64,000 nt of DNA from Echinococcus granulosus. Taxonomy: Eukaryota > Platyhelminthes > Cestoda > Cyclophyllidea > Taeniidae. The position numbers and the translations under genes are program-made. Below are positions 1 to 12,801 of this stretch, in pieces. Each line of letters opens with the position of its first letter. Positions within the stretch are counted from its first letter, which is position 1. The notes under the pieces are model-generated. The model did no database searches, was not told where the DNA came from, and saw only the letters and a list, made by a program, of their open reading frames with translations. The DNA lies in contig NW_020170430.1 in the NCBI RefSeq assembly GCF_000524195.1, forward strand, positions 292,764 to 356,763, written 5' to 3'.

Positions 1-121
1 ATTTAAAAAAGCAATCCATTTCTAAATATAGCTAGCAGAAACGTCTGTATTTTTTTAATGATTGGCAAAGCAGACTTTTCATTTAGACATTGTTGGACAC
101 TTTAGTTACCACCCCTCGCAG

Positions 122-3100
122 TAAAGCTGAATCCAGACCTTGAAAACCGTCTTCATGCGCTGCTGGAACGATTGCATCTCGTGCCTAACCTCTCACCACC
201 TGTACCTTCCCTGAAAACTAGTAGAACTGCTGTTGGTAGTTCTGAAGAGGAGCACAATATGATCACGAATTATCAGGTTGCTGATTTCGAACCACGTCCT
301 CGTCAATCGGCCCAGTTAATTTCATGGTGCCCACCCATTGAAAACTGGAATCCCTGGACTGCTTACAACATCGACGAAGGCCCTGAGGTGCGTGCCCCGC
401 TAGTGCGCCATTTGGTCGGACTTATTTTTGCACCGGCTTCTATATGTATGTTATTCTATTATGTTTTTCTGGATGTACGCTTTTCATTACGTTTCCCTTC
501 CAGGCATTGATGTCTCTGGCCCAATTAAGTCAGACCTATAAGGAGCAGTATGAACGTCGCATCAACAGTCGAGGATATGAAGTGATAAGGGAAGAACGTA
601 ATTCTTTGCCGGTAGCTGCTTTCAGTCAACAAATCCTTGAGACTATCGCAAGAAATCAGGTCACTCTGATCAAAGGGGAAACTGGTTGTGGCAAGACTAC
701 GCAGGTGAGTGCGTCTTAGCTGCAGTGAGCGAACGTTGGGGAGCTGGCGTGTTTGCACCATGTCAAAAAAGTCGTTTTTGTAATGTTTTCCTGTATAGAT
801 ACCTCAATTCATACTGGACTCGTATTTGGCGTCAGGCAGGGGCGCAGAGTGCTCGGTGTTGGTGACACAGCCGCGTCGTATCTGCGCCATCTCCTTGGCA
901 GAGCGGGTGGCGAGCGAACGCTGTGAGACAGTGGGCATCTCGGTGGGCTACTCGGTACGCTTTGAGACGATTTTGCCTCGGCCCTACGGTTCTATCCTCT
1001 TCTGCACCATTGGCACCCTCTGTCGCAAAATGGAGGCGGGCATCCGTGGGGTCTCACACATCATCGTCGACGAGATTCACGAGCGTGACGTCAACACGGA
1101 CTTCGTGATGATTCTCATGCGCGATCTGGTCCGTGCCAACCCCTCCCTTCGTGTCATCCTCATGTCCGCCACTATCGACACCACCACCTTCACAGAATAC
1201 TTCGACAACACGGCCATTGTTGAACTCGAGGGACGAACCTATCCGGTTTCGTGTAGGACATTTACATAATACTATGCTCATTATGCTAGTTTTAGCCACT
1301 TTCAAGACACCGTAAAATTTATCTGATGTTAATTCAACAGAATATTCTCGGAGAATTTGAATTCCAACATGGGGACGGCTCACATGAAGTGGGCTTTGGA
1401 GTACACCTTATTGATTGTTATTAGTCATTTTTAAGCACCAATACATTGGTAATTGACATCAGCTTCTAAAAAGTCTTTCACGTCATTGATTTACCATGAT
1501 TGTGGCTTTCAAGCTCTGTTGCTTTCAGTTTACTAATAAGGTTTTAGAAATCTGTTCTTGTAACTCAAACCTGATACCGATAAGGTACGCTCACCTACAT
1601 CCAGTTGGTGAAACAAGGTAATACTGCTTTAGGTTTCTACTTGGAAGATTGTATCAATATGACAAACTACGTGCCGCCGCCCAATTACAATGAGAAGAAG
1701 AATAAAAAGCCACGACTGGAGGAGGAATTGACCATGGAGACGGAGGAGAACTGCAACTCCATTTGTCCTCCAGGGTATCCTCCTTCGGTGGCGGAACGCA
1801 TGCGCCAGATTCCAGAAAAAGAGGTTCCCTTCACCCTCATCGGTAGTCTACTCGAGTGCGCTCCCAGCTATTTTGCGTCTGCATTATTAATTCATCCCGT
1901 TTAAAAATACATCAGTAAGAAATAATTTTCAACTTTAGGTACATATGCAGAATGAATATTGACGGTGCAGTCTTAATATTCCTGCCTGGCTGGAATACAA
2001 TAAGCATGTTGAGGAAATACCTTCAGACGCATCCTTGCTTCAGCAATCCGAACGAGTTCCTCATTTTGCCGCTTCACTCACAGGTGCCTAGGGAAGATCA
2101 AAGACTTGTTTTCCGACCTGCACCTCCTGGTATTCGAAAGGTACATTCTGCCGGACTTCTCCCAGACAGCTGCCAGTACACTCTTTTCAGTTTTTGCCTG
2201 GCGGTTCTCGAATCGTCACATTGCGTAGTAAACCTAGGCGCGTAGGTTCCCATTAATCACCATCAACCTCACTTCTCTTCATTTTGCATGTGGATTTAAC
2301 TTATGAGCACTTTCCACCTTCAATTATATTGATTGATGAAGCATAAAATCGGTAAAATAGAATGGCATATCTGATTGTTAAATCAAGTTGAGGTTATGTG
2401 TTGGCATCGCGTGATTATTCCAGAAAGAATTGTCCTCGCCTACACATCAAGGAAAAGTAAAAACTAAATTCATTGCGCTAGTTTTGAGCTTATCATAATT
2501 GCTTGATTGTTGAACATATTTAAAGCTCAAGTTCATGGATTTGCAAATGAATTGTAATCCTTGAGTTACAATTAATTAACTGTCCAACAGCTTTATACCC
2601 CTCAGATTCAGGGTTAGTAAAGCTCTGATTATCTGCTTTGCTCCATACGCAGATTGTCCTCTCCACCAATATAGCCGAGTCCTCGATTACCATTAACGAC
2701 GTGGTGTTTGTCATTGACACCTGTCTGGCTCGAGTGAAGATGTTCACGGCGCGAAATAACCTGACCAGCTACTCTACGATGTGGGCAAGTCTTACTAACT
2801 TGGAGCAGCGACGAGGTCGTGCGGGTCGGGTGCGGGCAGGATTCGCATATCATCTTTGCAGCCGGGCGCGGTTGAGTCGGTTGGAGCACTACGCCACTCC
2901 TGAGATTCTCCGCACTCCCCTCCATGAACTGGCCCTCATGATCAAGCTTCTCCGTCTCGGTGATATTCAGACCTTTCTTCGAAAGGCCCTCCAATCCCCT
3001 CCTCTCGATGCTGTTATCGAGGCGGAGTACACCCTTCGTGGTGAGATAGCAGAGCTTAAAAAGGTTCAGTAGTTTATCACAAGTATTTCCTCTAGAGGCG

Positions 3101-5462
3101 GTTTCGTAAAAGTGTCATCTTTTAGTTAGAAATTGCAGGACAACAAATGTAACACTCTCAGACCTAACAAACGAACTCATTTTTGTAGAGATGAAGGCTT
3201 TGGACTCGAATGATGAGTTAACACCACTGGGTCACATCCTAGCACGTCTGCCAATCGAGCCTCGGTTGGGTCGAATGCTGGTTTTCTCTTGCGCCTTTCG
3301 GCTGGGTGGCGCAATGGCGCTGGTCGCGGCACATTCTTCCTTCGGCTGCGACGTCCTCGCCATGCCACCGGATCGCCGACGCCTCTCGTGGGAGCAACTC
3401 CGTTTCGCTGCGACCACTAATTCCGATCACCTGGCAATGCTCAACGCCTTCCAGGTCTGGTCCACCAAGCGCGCTCAGGATGGCGATCAAGCGGCTAACT
3501 ATTTCTGTGACGTTAGGGAGCTCAACGCCTTCTCCTTGCGCATCATCGATGAGGCCGCAAATCAGGTAAGCATCTCCAATGCGTGCTCTCTGTCATCTCC
3601 ATTGTTGCACGACAGATATATTGTATAGAATCTAAGGGTGTTTCGTGCTGTCGTCGCACTTATGGTTATTGTTTTGCACTTCCCTAGTTCCTATAATAAC
3701 TTGAAGAGCTTGACCGGCCCACATGACGTTGTACGTTTACTTTACGATTGACGCAAGTTTTTAATAAGTGAAATTATTCAGTAAATTACACGGAGTTAAC
3801 AAAGTTATTTGTGGTTCTAACCTCATTAGTATTTAGGCAGCACAAAGCGACTACTTCTAGTATGGAGGCGAAAATAAATTGGATGGTCTCTTTCAAAACC
3901 GATGCTTTGCCTTCCTAACAGTGATACTTCATGAAATCAGTTAATTATTGTATTTTCGTGTTATTTTACCAGATTGAAAACCAAGCTACTTCTGATTGTA
4001 CCATTTTACCCCTCAGATTTGCAATATCCTCATGGGTTTGGGCTTTCCCGAGTCAGTGCTGTCCGATCGTCTTATAAACTTTAACAACCGGAGCTGCTCA
4101 ACTTTTGACTACGTTGCAGCAATGTTGACCAACGGTCTCTATCCCAACATCGCCTATCACGTGGAAAAGCGCAAACTTCTCACGGCTGAGGGTAAATGCG
4201 CGCTCGTGCACAAAGGTTCTGTCAATTGCACCAAGAATCCTACATTCGCCTTCCCCCTCTTTGCCTTCACCGAAAAGGTACACTCTCGCGCATTCTAGTT
4301 TTTTTGCAGTAATATGCACTTAACATTGTTTCTTATTTTCCATTGATTTGACAGATTCGAACACAGGCGATAAGCTGCAAGACCCTGACAATGGTCACAC
4401 CCATTCAGTTGCTGCTCTTCGGTTGTCGACGGGGCGTCTGGAAACCGAAGTCGACTGGTTCGGAGAGCGCAAGATCTGACGAACGGAGGGTGGCGCTGAT
4501 GGAGGAGGAGGGTGTTGTGTTACTGGACGATTGGCTGCCCTTCCGCATGCGATATAGCACTGCAGCCCGTATATTCGCGTTGCGACCGGCACTAGAGGCT
4601 CTCCTCGTACGGGTGTGCCTACGGCCCGCCTGCTTGGAGAATCTCTCGCCCGAGGACAGAAGTGTTATTGAGCTCACCAAGGAACTGTGTCGTCTCACTG
4701 CTCTGCGCGACGCAGCAACCCTCGACGAAGCAACTTGCGCTCGCTTCAACGCTGATCCAAGGTGCCCTCACCCCACTGACTCTCGTCGACAAATCGGGCC
4801 GCCCGAAATGAGCGCCACCAGTTTTGACTGGGACGAAAGCCAAAGTCTTGGCTGGGGCTATCGTGAATGGCAGGATGATTGGAGTCACACCTCTAGCAAC
4901 GCGTGCGTATTTTCCTGATTTTTGCAATCCATTGTTCCTTCACTTCTAAAAATAATCGCTTTAATGTGTCACCTCTGCTCAGAGCATTTATTCGGTTTCG
5001 ATTTTGTTGTGAATGGGGACTCTCCACTGGACAAGAATGGTGAATTTTCGAAATATCTTGAATTACACGCTGTTCAATTTCCAATATTACGACCTTGCCT
5101 GCGCATAATATTGAACCGTTGTTCATTTATTTTTCATTAAAGGGAATTACTTTACATTGGGACCTGAAACCAGCACATTAGTGGCTTGTTATCGTACATT
5201 TCTTTCTTCAAGAGGCCATCCACCCCCCTACTGCGTGCATGCGGGTGTCCACGGTACGAAAAGAGATTATCCGTGGCCGAATCGGGAGACTTACATCCCT
5301 CAAAATTTTGGTGATCGAAGTGGCTCCCTGCCACAATCTGCTGGGTACTATGCGGAACCCCCGCTGCGGCACGAGAAGCTTGATTACGGCTACGAACCGA
5401 CGTTATCCAGGCCGCCAGGACCGCGGTCTTTGAGACAACCAAGACCACCATATCCCTACTGA
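122..5462 (+). CDS. DHX9: DHX9-like DExH-box RNA helicase (RNA helicase A), 3' part
   Basis: Ten exons: 122-387, 504-704, 799-1252, 1633-1855, 1939-2140, 2653-3040, 3189-3565, 4017-4277, 4355-4902, 5213-5462, all joining in phase and giving about 1055 aa. Seen: Walker A GETGCGKT (675-698), DEIH box (1069-1080), SAT (1165-1173), [11 protein letters not shown] at the start of exon 6 and QRRGRAGR (2806-2829), followed by the helicase-associated HA2 and OB-fold region. The order and the sequence around each motif match metazoan DHX9/maleless, a 3'-5' nuclear helicase that unwinds RNA and RNA:DNA duplexes in transcription and RNA processing. The two N-terminal dsRNA-binding domains are missing because their exons lie left of the window; position 122 follows a splice acceptor. 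The exon 6 donor at 3041 and exon 7 acceptor at 3188 were chosen because they restore the family sequence. The C-terminus has few Gly and lacks the RGG-rich tail of vertebrate DHX9. The last junction (4902/5213) is the least certain. Confidence 0.93.
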
Positions 5463-6362
5463 CTTGTAATATCGTTGTGAATTTTTCCCTTCTTCAGTAT
5501 TGGTATGATTATTTACAAATTTGTGTTGTCATCACGGGAATCTAGTCCTGGCTGGGTGCCGTTGAGGTCGCATGGTGGGTGCATGGGGAGTGAGCCTTAG
5601 TTGCTGGTTGGGATGTGCGGCACGGGGCGGATCGCTGATGAAAGGAGCGGCAGGGTGGTGCTAGAAGGGGTTCGAGTGAAGTTAGCGCAACTTGGGATGT
5701 TAATGTGAGCTGGGTGAGTGCTTTAGAGAGTGGCCATCTGTGTCCGATTGTAAAAATTAGTAAATGGCATTAGAAAGGCAGGAAAACTGCTTCACTTTTC
5801 ATATTAAAATCCCACTATAATGAATTTGGTGCCCCGTTTGAACAGGACAGCATCTACTATGGACAAAATGTCTAAACTAAATAAAACCTAAACATGCGAT
5901 AACTTAATTTTTAATAGTGTTTTTAAGGTTAAAAGTTACGAGATTCATTGTAGAGGCAAACTCGGTCAAGGTAGCTAACTCCGGTAAACACAAGTGTACT
6001 TTTTTAGCCTGGGCAAATCGGCAAACTTGTAATGCTGCCCTGGGTGGTAAGTTACCACAGGTGTGCCCACCAGCGTTGTTTTTGCACATGATGGGTAGCG
6101 GACTAGTGTTTGAAGCTGGCTGTTGGCTGACATTGTTTCACTTTACTTCTACGCTTTATGTCAAGGGGTTCAACCAATAAACAGTTAATTCCGAATTTTT
6201 AATAAATAAATTATTCCTAAACATAATCAGATCTAATAGTCTCTGGCTCTTTTTATGTGGTCGGTTTTTTAAGCCATCAAATACACATACGAAATTGGCG
6301 GGTGCGCTCTTCGATCGTTTTTGTACTATATTGCAGTGATTGACTTGTTAAACCAGAACAAA
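5463..6362 (+). other. DHX9 3' UTR and spacer to the RH-domain gene
   Basis: No coding region is supported here. A G-rich stretch lies at about 5540-5740. A canonical AATAAA occurs at 6176-6181, with AAATAAA-like sequence also near 5880. A pyrimidine-poor tract ending in TTGCAG at about 6336, just before the next gene's ATG, could be a cis or trans splice acceptor. Which poly(A) site DHX9 uses cannot be told from sequence alone. Confidence 0.5.
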
Positions 6363-8819
6363 ATGAGCGCATTTTTGCTGGCATCCAATGTGCTTACCAA
6401 TGAGGAGTCAGCGTACTGGCTGTGTGTAGATTGTTCTACAGTCAGACCCCGATTCACACATCATGAGCAGGAATCTGTTGTTGAAAACCAGGAGGATCAG
6501 TCTATTGTGCGTAGACACCCTTCTTTTTCACTCATCAATGATGCTCACAATGTATAGCCACTTCATCTTGCATATTGCTTCGTTGTAGAATGATGGGGAT
6601 TCCTTGTCTGAAAACAATTGGGAAATCCTCGGAGATGAACTGAATATTTATATACCCGATGAAGTAGGTTTTCCCAGATAAATTCACTTCTTACCCATCT
6701 GATTTCTTTTTGCCTCGTGATTTTCCTTCCAAGACATCTGATGCTCTATTATGCAAGATACTACAAAACTTAATACTTCTCTCAAATCAAAAAAGACGTA
6801 AGACTCACAACTAGCTTTTCTGATATTTTAATTAATCCATGCTTCCAAAATTTTTATTGCTTATTTGCCTGATAATTGGGTGGATTGTCGTTCTTGAATT
6901 TCTAGCAACTGAGTGTACTGGCTCGTGCCTTTCCCGGTGTGAAGGCTTTTTCGCACTCCGTGTCTGTCTACGGACGCGAGTGCGCGCTCTGCTCAAGCCA
7001 CCTATCTCCGGGTGCGTCGTCACTGGCAATCCTCTTTCCTTGTTGTTTTGACTAATGTCACTTCGCCCAGCATCCAAATCCACACTGATTTGTTTGAATG
7101 TTTGGCGCACACTAAAGTCCCTTCTCCAAATCGGACGTCTGACAGAGGTTTCCCAGTTGCTTGATATTCTGGAGCAATCACTAAATCAATTCACAAATAG
7201 TTGGTTTGCTTACTGTACTATGCAGAGATAAACTCTCTATACAGTGAGGCGGAATCAAAGCTCTGGTTTAGATCTTTAAGGGGAAAAAATATTTGTTGAA
7301 TAGAATTATTAGTGCTTGGACATGGGTCTAGGATCCTCTGTGTTTATGCAAACTAGAGGAAAGTGGTAGCCTACTCCATCAGAACGTACGTCACGACTAT
7401 AATTCTGTTAACGCGAATGGGGCTTATTCCAGTTGGTTCTACAATGCATGCACCTTCAAAATACTTCCTATTAGGATGTCAATCAAATGTGGAGTATTTT
7501 TATGGTAAACGCCCGGAGTTACAATATCTCTGTGGACTCAATCGAAGGGTATACGTCTCCCTTTGAATACCTTTTGAAGCACGACATCATATTCTCGACA
7601 CGAAGCACATGAGGATATTTCTGAAACTACTGTACTTGCGGTTATTTTAGAACTTCGCGGGTTTGATTCTTCTGCGATGCGGAAATGTATTTGTAATCAG
7701 TTTGGGAACATTCTTGGCCCTATTAATTATAAATTCCCACTTATGATGCCTCACCGTTGTGCCTGAGAAACGTTTTGCTTTCCATGATCCAGATGATGCA
7801 ACGCTTGACTTCTTTGATGGCAACTTCTACTGCTCTAATTGCCATCAGGGCCAAGAGGCCGTGATTCCACGCGACATCATCGAATGCTGGGACTTCACTC
7901 CAAAACCAGGTTGATCCCCTTTTCAACTCGACCACTTGTATTTACGGTTGATTTCTCCAAAATACTTTTCTTATTGTAGTGTCTTTCGCTACAAAAAAAT
8001 TTCTTGATTCCATTTCGTCTCATCCGTTGATTGATATCGGATTGATAAACCCTTCCCTGTTTGCGTGTATTCCGGCGCTGTTAAACTTGCGACGTTTGCG
8101 GCGAACACTCTCCCTTCTCTGGTCTCTAGTGTCGAGATGCTCTAAAGCTACATCCCGCAGCCTAGTTTTGGCCCTGAAGAACCGTAGCTACATGTTGGAC
8201 AACGTCGACACCATCGACAGATACTCCTTCCAGGTAGGTTGAACTTCTGATTTCGTTACATTCTGTTAATGTGCTGTTAAGTAATTTTAATATGCAGGAC
8301 CTTCTGGATGTACAGAACGGTGATCTGGAGGAACTCATACAGGCAGCAGTCGACCAAGTGGCCTTGACTCATGTTACCTCCTGCTCTGGTTGTCGAGCAT
8401 GGTTATCGTTTTGTGATATCTGCAAGGACGTGTCAAGACCGATTTGGCCTTACCAGGTCGCCCAATTCAGACGAGTAAGTTCTCGAGGACCTAGAAGACT
8501 TCTGGTCTGTGAAGTGGAGAGGCATGTTAGATTCTCACTGTCATCCTAGTGTGCCACTCCTGGCTGCCGACGGGCGATGCATTTCGACTGCCTTCTCCGG
8601 TTAAAAGATGAAAAAATAACTCCTGCGGTGAAATCATCTCATACAGTCAGCTGTCTCGATAACAATGTGGCAGGAAGCGCTGACAGATTCAGCTTGGATA
8701 ACGGAAATTCAAGTAACAACCTGCCCCTTACGATAGAGAGGATAGAATTCCTGCCCCGCTGTATTGTCTGTAAAAACAATCTAAACGTTTCCAAAGTCAA
8801 TTATTCTTCCATGAATTGA
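6363..8819 (+). CDS. Rubicon-homology (RH) domain zinc protein, DEF8/PLEKHM-like
   Basis: Seven exons in phase: 6363-6506, 6589-6663, 6906-7011, 7793-7909, 7980-8233, 8298-8474, 8550-8819, giving about 380 aa. The C-terminal two thirds is an RH (DUF4206) domain: CALC at the end of exon 3, YCSNCH and then VIPR...WDFTPKP in exon 4, a YSFQDLLDV block across exons 5/6, then CSGC, CDIC, a C...C...HFDC cluster in exon 7 and a final CIVC. These match DEF8, PLEKHM1/3 and Rubicon, which bind Rab7-type GTPases on late endosomes and lysosomes and act in autophagy or lysosome positioning; DEF8 is the closest by YSxQDLLDV. The N-terminal 70 residues have one CVDC pair and no recognised domain. The acceptor at 7793 is chosen by phase and leaves a shorter first zinc cluster than in DEF8. 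About 60 low-complexity residues separate HFDC from CIVC. ATG 6363 is the first good start after the presumed acceptor. Confidence 0.85.
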
Positions 8820-8920
8820 TTACTTTATAGATTTAATATTTTACTACACTTTCAAACGAAATGAACCTTTCAGAATCCAGTGTTCTGCTTTTGGGTAGCT
8901 GCAATGAGAAGAGAAATCAC

Positions 8921-8926
8921 AATAAA
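8921..8926 (+). other. Poly(A) signal of the RH-domain gene
   Basis: AATAAA 102 bp after the stop codon at 8819. It lies only 9 bp short of the PTPA stop codon on the other strand, so the two convergent transcripts probably overlap at their 3' ends. Confidence 0.5.
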
Positions 8927-8934
8927 GAACGAGA

Positions 8935-10176
8935 TTAGGGGTCTCCAGTGGGCTTGACGAAGGACAGTCGAGGAGGGGTGCCGGGGGAGTGTCCGAAACT
9001 GGAGGTACCTGGGAAGCGGAACCTCCCTGGTGGTCCGGCATTCAAGGAAGTAGGTGGGGCCGGCTCAAACTTAAGTAGATTGCCGAAGAGGAAGTGCTGC
9101 ACTACCGGGAACTTGTTCAAAACCTAGCAGTAAAACATGAGCAGAGTAAGGAGTAATTCCAGAAAATAGGAATGCTTGAACATACCTCTCCCTTGTACAT
9201 TTTGATCATTCCTGAATTAACTTTCTCCCAGTTAGGTACGCCACTGAGACTCTGGAGGCAACTGGAGTGCTCCGCAAAAGGGCCTGTCTTTACCTGATAG
9301 ATGTAATTGATGCAAGAAAAGAGAAGGCATGAATTAGCCTCCTTTTCGGCGATCTCCTGATTGGGTAGAGCTGACGGCTCGTAGAGGCCTGTGCCTGTAA
9401 TTTCGATGATTATTAAAAATATCAATAAAAGAGTGCCATACCGATAAGCTGACTACTTCCCCATATGTATGGAACGAATTGAAAGTCATCAAGACTCCAA
9501 ACACCATGAGAGCCAGCTGGTTCCATTCTAAAGTAGGTCTGCAAATGACGCACAAGTCTGAGGTAAGCAGGTAAGATGTAAAGAGCTGTTGCGGCATAAT
9601 CGTTGAGTTCCGCCGAGGACCCGCTTTGTGGGCCACGACCTGAATGTCCAATTTGCTTCAAATAACCTATTTTAAATAGCGATAGCAAGAAGGCCATGAA
9701 TGAAAGCTCGTGGCCGGTGCCGTAGTCGATGCGAACAGGATTGCCGATAGATTCCGTAAGATACATTGTAACCTCGTCGAAGTTTTCTTGAAAATATAAA
9801 GCTCGTGAATAAAGGCATACACACCGATGGATGGTTCAATTCCCAACTTTTCTGCGCATATCCGAGAGGCATTTTCGCATAACCATGAATAATACTTCTG
9901 AAAAGCTTTATTTCCATAACGCTGGGGATTAACCTCCAGCGGCGTCAGTGCAACTTGAGCATCTAAGTGATCTAGAAGACCAATCACTTTTGAAGTGTTC
10001 TGGCAAATTCATGCATATATTTTGCGTACGGGTGATATTGTTTGCCTGTCATTGATCAGTTTTGCCCTTACGGCATAATTAACGCCTTCAATAAAATTTA
10101 CTATGTTTGCGTAAGCAACAGATGCTGTCCACGCCCCTAAGTCTGATTGCGTTTGTATTCTCTTGGAGAGAACCAT
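8935..10176 (-). CDS. PTPA: PTPA, serine/threonine-protein phosphatase 2A activator
   Basis: Five exons on the minus strand: 10176-10030, 9999-9825, 9786-9442, 9394-9186, 9123-8935, all in phase, about 354 aa (family about 320-360). Seen: RYGNKAF, the signature RIDYGTGHE, FRMEPAGSHGVW followed by LDDFQF and WGSSQ, then KTGPFAEHS and KFPVVQHF. These are the conserved blocks of PTPA (PPP2R4/yeast Rrd1-2), a prolyl isomerase-like chaperone that loads the metal ions of the PP2A catalytic subunit, in cytosol and nucleus. Introns are 30, 38, 47 and 62 nt. The 30-nt intron (10000-10029) was preferred over a 72-nt alternative because it keeps the family spacing after the AYANIVNFIEG block. The C-terminal 45 residues after FGNLLKF are Pro/Gly-rich and longer than in vertebrates. 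The N-terminus is uncertain: ATG 10176 lacks the usual leader, so a further 5' exon is possible. Confidence 0.93.
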
Positions 10177-12801
10177 AACGATGGGGTACTGGGCTACTTT
10201 GGACTAGTTTGTGAATTTAGGCCAAGTGAGTGTGACTTTAAGACTAATTAAGCTGGCGCGTTAAATTCAAGCAACTAACTATAAGACTATAATTAGTCGA
10301 AAACTAGTCTACTAGCTCTGTCCTATAACACTGGCCACGTCTACATGTAATCAAATCAAATACTAAGAGTAATACGAATTTAGGGTATGAAATTCGTTGC
10401 ATTAAGATAATGTGCATGCAACCTTCCAAGAGGGAAGATGTTAAAGATGGTATTTTATTTGATTTCTCTGCATTGTTCCGGAACTAGGATTGGTAAAGAT
10501 TTGGATTCATAATTTAAACCTGAGATTCATGGGCAATTCTTAACACACATTACTGGTTCATGGAGAACAAATTTTCCAATTGTTTCCCGCTATGCGGCTT
10601 ACTTATTTCGTTTTCTGCATACTTATTTACATACACTACACTGGAGCCCTCCGATACTTTCTTGAAGACGAAAGAGGGCAGAATACTAGGGGAGAATACG
10701 TATTATTGATGTACAGAGTTGATGGGGGCTACTGGTGTGGTCCAGAGGCTATGCTACCCAGCAAAAGTACAGAAAGGAAGCCCTCAGTGTTAATGAAACC
10801 AAAACAAGGCGTTAAACAACAAATGAAATTGCTAGAGTAACGTACAATTTTTGGATACGCCCTTTACGTAACACGCAAGCAGATTGTGTGAGTCTCGTGC
10901 TTGCGCATGCTATCGGATCTCGGGGAAAGCTGATCATAGATTTCTCATTAAAACTTTACTTGTAAGCTCCTCATATTAGCCATTTTTGCACCAGGTAGTT
11001 ACTCCGTTTCGGTAGTTGGCTTATTGAGGAAATAAGTCCCTACAATAATAGTACGTTAGAGTACCGGATTTTCAATTTCTCTTTGATTCCTTGCTCATTA
11101 TTAATGCACGAAAGCGAAAAAATAAGGCATATTAGCAAACATTAGAAAAACTGGCTTAAATCCACTGTCTAGCACAACTCAAATGACAAGATGGATAGCT
11201 TACTGAGCCAAGATCACGCATTGTAGCAATTTCAGCACTTACTGTAGACGTAACAGGCCAAGGTAGTGTAAAAGACCGTAGTTATGAAGCACAAAGTGAC
11301 CGAAAAGCTACCAGCTTGGCCTGAAGACCATGACGCAGAGCAGAAGTACAGACAGCTGAGATTCCAGTGCCTGACTAGTTCAACAAACAATTAAACAAAC
11401 ATTATTGTGCCGCTCCCCCCTTCAGCGCCGTTCCCAACACTCGCCTCGGTCACTCTCCAACGTCAGCCGTTCACGCCTTGTCGGTGCCTTGAAGGTAACT
11501 CGCGAAGCAGCAACTTCAGCTGTTGAATTTTCTTAAGTATGATTACACATGTTTGCAAAATCACCGCATCTGAAGTTCCGTCTCATCCGTCAAATGTACT
11601 GGGGAAGAGGAAGTGCACTGCCTTAATGCTGCTCAAGATTTGATGATAAGGGAGATGGAGTAAGGGAAGCCAAGATATAAAACAGTTCTGTGGAGTTAAG
11701 GTTTTACACATATTCCTCCTTGCTACTTACCTACTCATCCGGACTCCCATCAGCTAGTAGAGACGTAGAGGAGGTATCGCTTGTTTGCGTAGTTAGCGAT
11801 TTTGGTTTGGTGTTTAGTTTAACCCTGTGTTGGACTACTCCGGCACGTCAGTCCCCGCAGGCAGTGCTTTTGCTCTGAGACATGGCCTTCGATATTCCGG
11901 CATAGAAATCAAGATATTCTTCAGTTTGGATTGGATTCTGTTTATCCCTCTCAGTCACCAATGTTGTGTCCTAAAATCACAAGGCCGAAATGGGATTAAA
12001 GAATACACTCAAAGTAAAGAGCGGATGGGAGGCTCTTACTATGACCTGAAGGCCATGCTGGAGTGTGATGTGCAAGCTGCGAGGACTGAAGCGTGCGCAC
12101 ATCTAAGCATACATCAAATCGCATGTCAAATCGCTGCTATTTTTTGACACATTCGATTATTTGCCTTCGAAGGAAGAAAGAACGACTGTATCATGTGTAG
12201 GTGATTTTATGGAAACCACCAATAATAAGGAACCAAAATCCTTCATTTTCAGTCCCCTCATTTTCCTGTTCAAGTTTTATATAGCTTGCTCAAATACTCT
12301 ACATCAATGAATGTAACCTTCACAATAAATTAGGTCACATTTGACAAAATCAGCGTTCACATGTAATATATTTCTTTGCCTTGTGATGATGAAGTTTACT
12401 AACTCATTTATTAGTAAGAAAGGGCTATTTCATGGACAGCTTAGTGGTATCTTTTAATGAAATTTTTGGCTGATTTTGGTGTGCTGACAAATTGAGGTGG
12501 GCATTAGAGAAAAGGATGATGGTTTTGATGGTCTGGAAAATTTATCAAAGAGGCATGTCGATGAGCGATAAAATGTGCGCATTTGGTAGTAGGGAGGAAG
12601 AGAGGCATTGACATGCAGTTGCTCGAGAGTTTATGCAAATCAGTCTTGATTGCTGGTCTACGTGCTCGTGCCATTAGTTGATGCAAGAATTGGTAGGCAG
12701 CGCCGCTTCTCTGTACCACTGACACGGACCGCTAAGACACTCGCGACTGCATTAATCAAATTTTTCAACAAGAAATGCAAATTTGCTAAACCTAGCTTAA
12801 A
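10177..12801. other. Intergenic stretch between divergent PTPA and plakin-like gene
   Basis: No supported gene. Several short open frames (for example 10580-10840 and 11827-12147 on plus) lack splice context or similarity. The first carries a dispersed repeat, listed separately. The stretch should contain promoters for both flanking genes, but no TATA or initiator could be assigned. Confidence 0.5.
10630..10800 (+). repeat. Dispersed repeat copy A
   Basis: Shares aligned blocks with 26770-26890: GAGCCC, ACTTTC.TGAAGACGAA, then GGCTACTGG..(T/C)GG.CC and ACCC.GC.AA.GTACA in the same order and orientation. Both copies are diverged and have no intact product; a short open frame (10580-10840) runs through this copy. 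The family is not recognised; a decayed transposable element is likely. Confidence 0.55.

Noticed and set aside
3041..3063. Exon 6 of DHX9 extended to a donor at 3064
   Set aside because: Using the donor at 3041 with the acceptor at 3188 reproduces the family [15 protein letters not shown] spacing; the longer form inserts extra residues.
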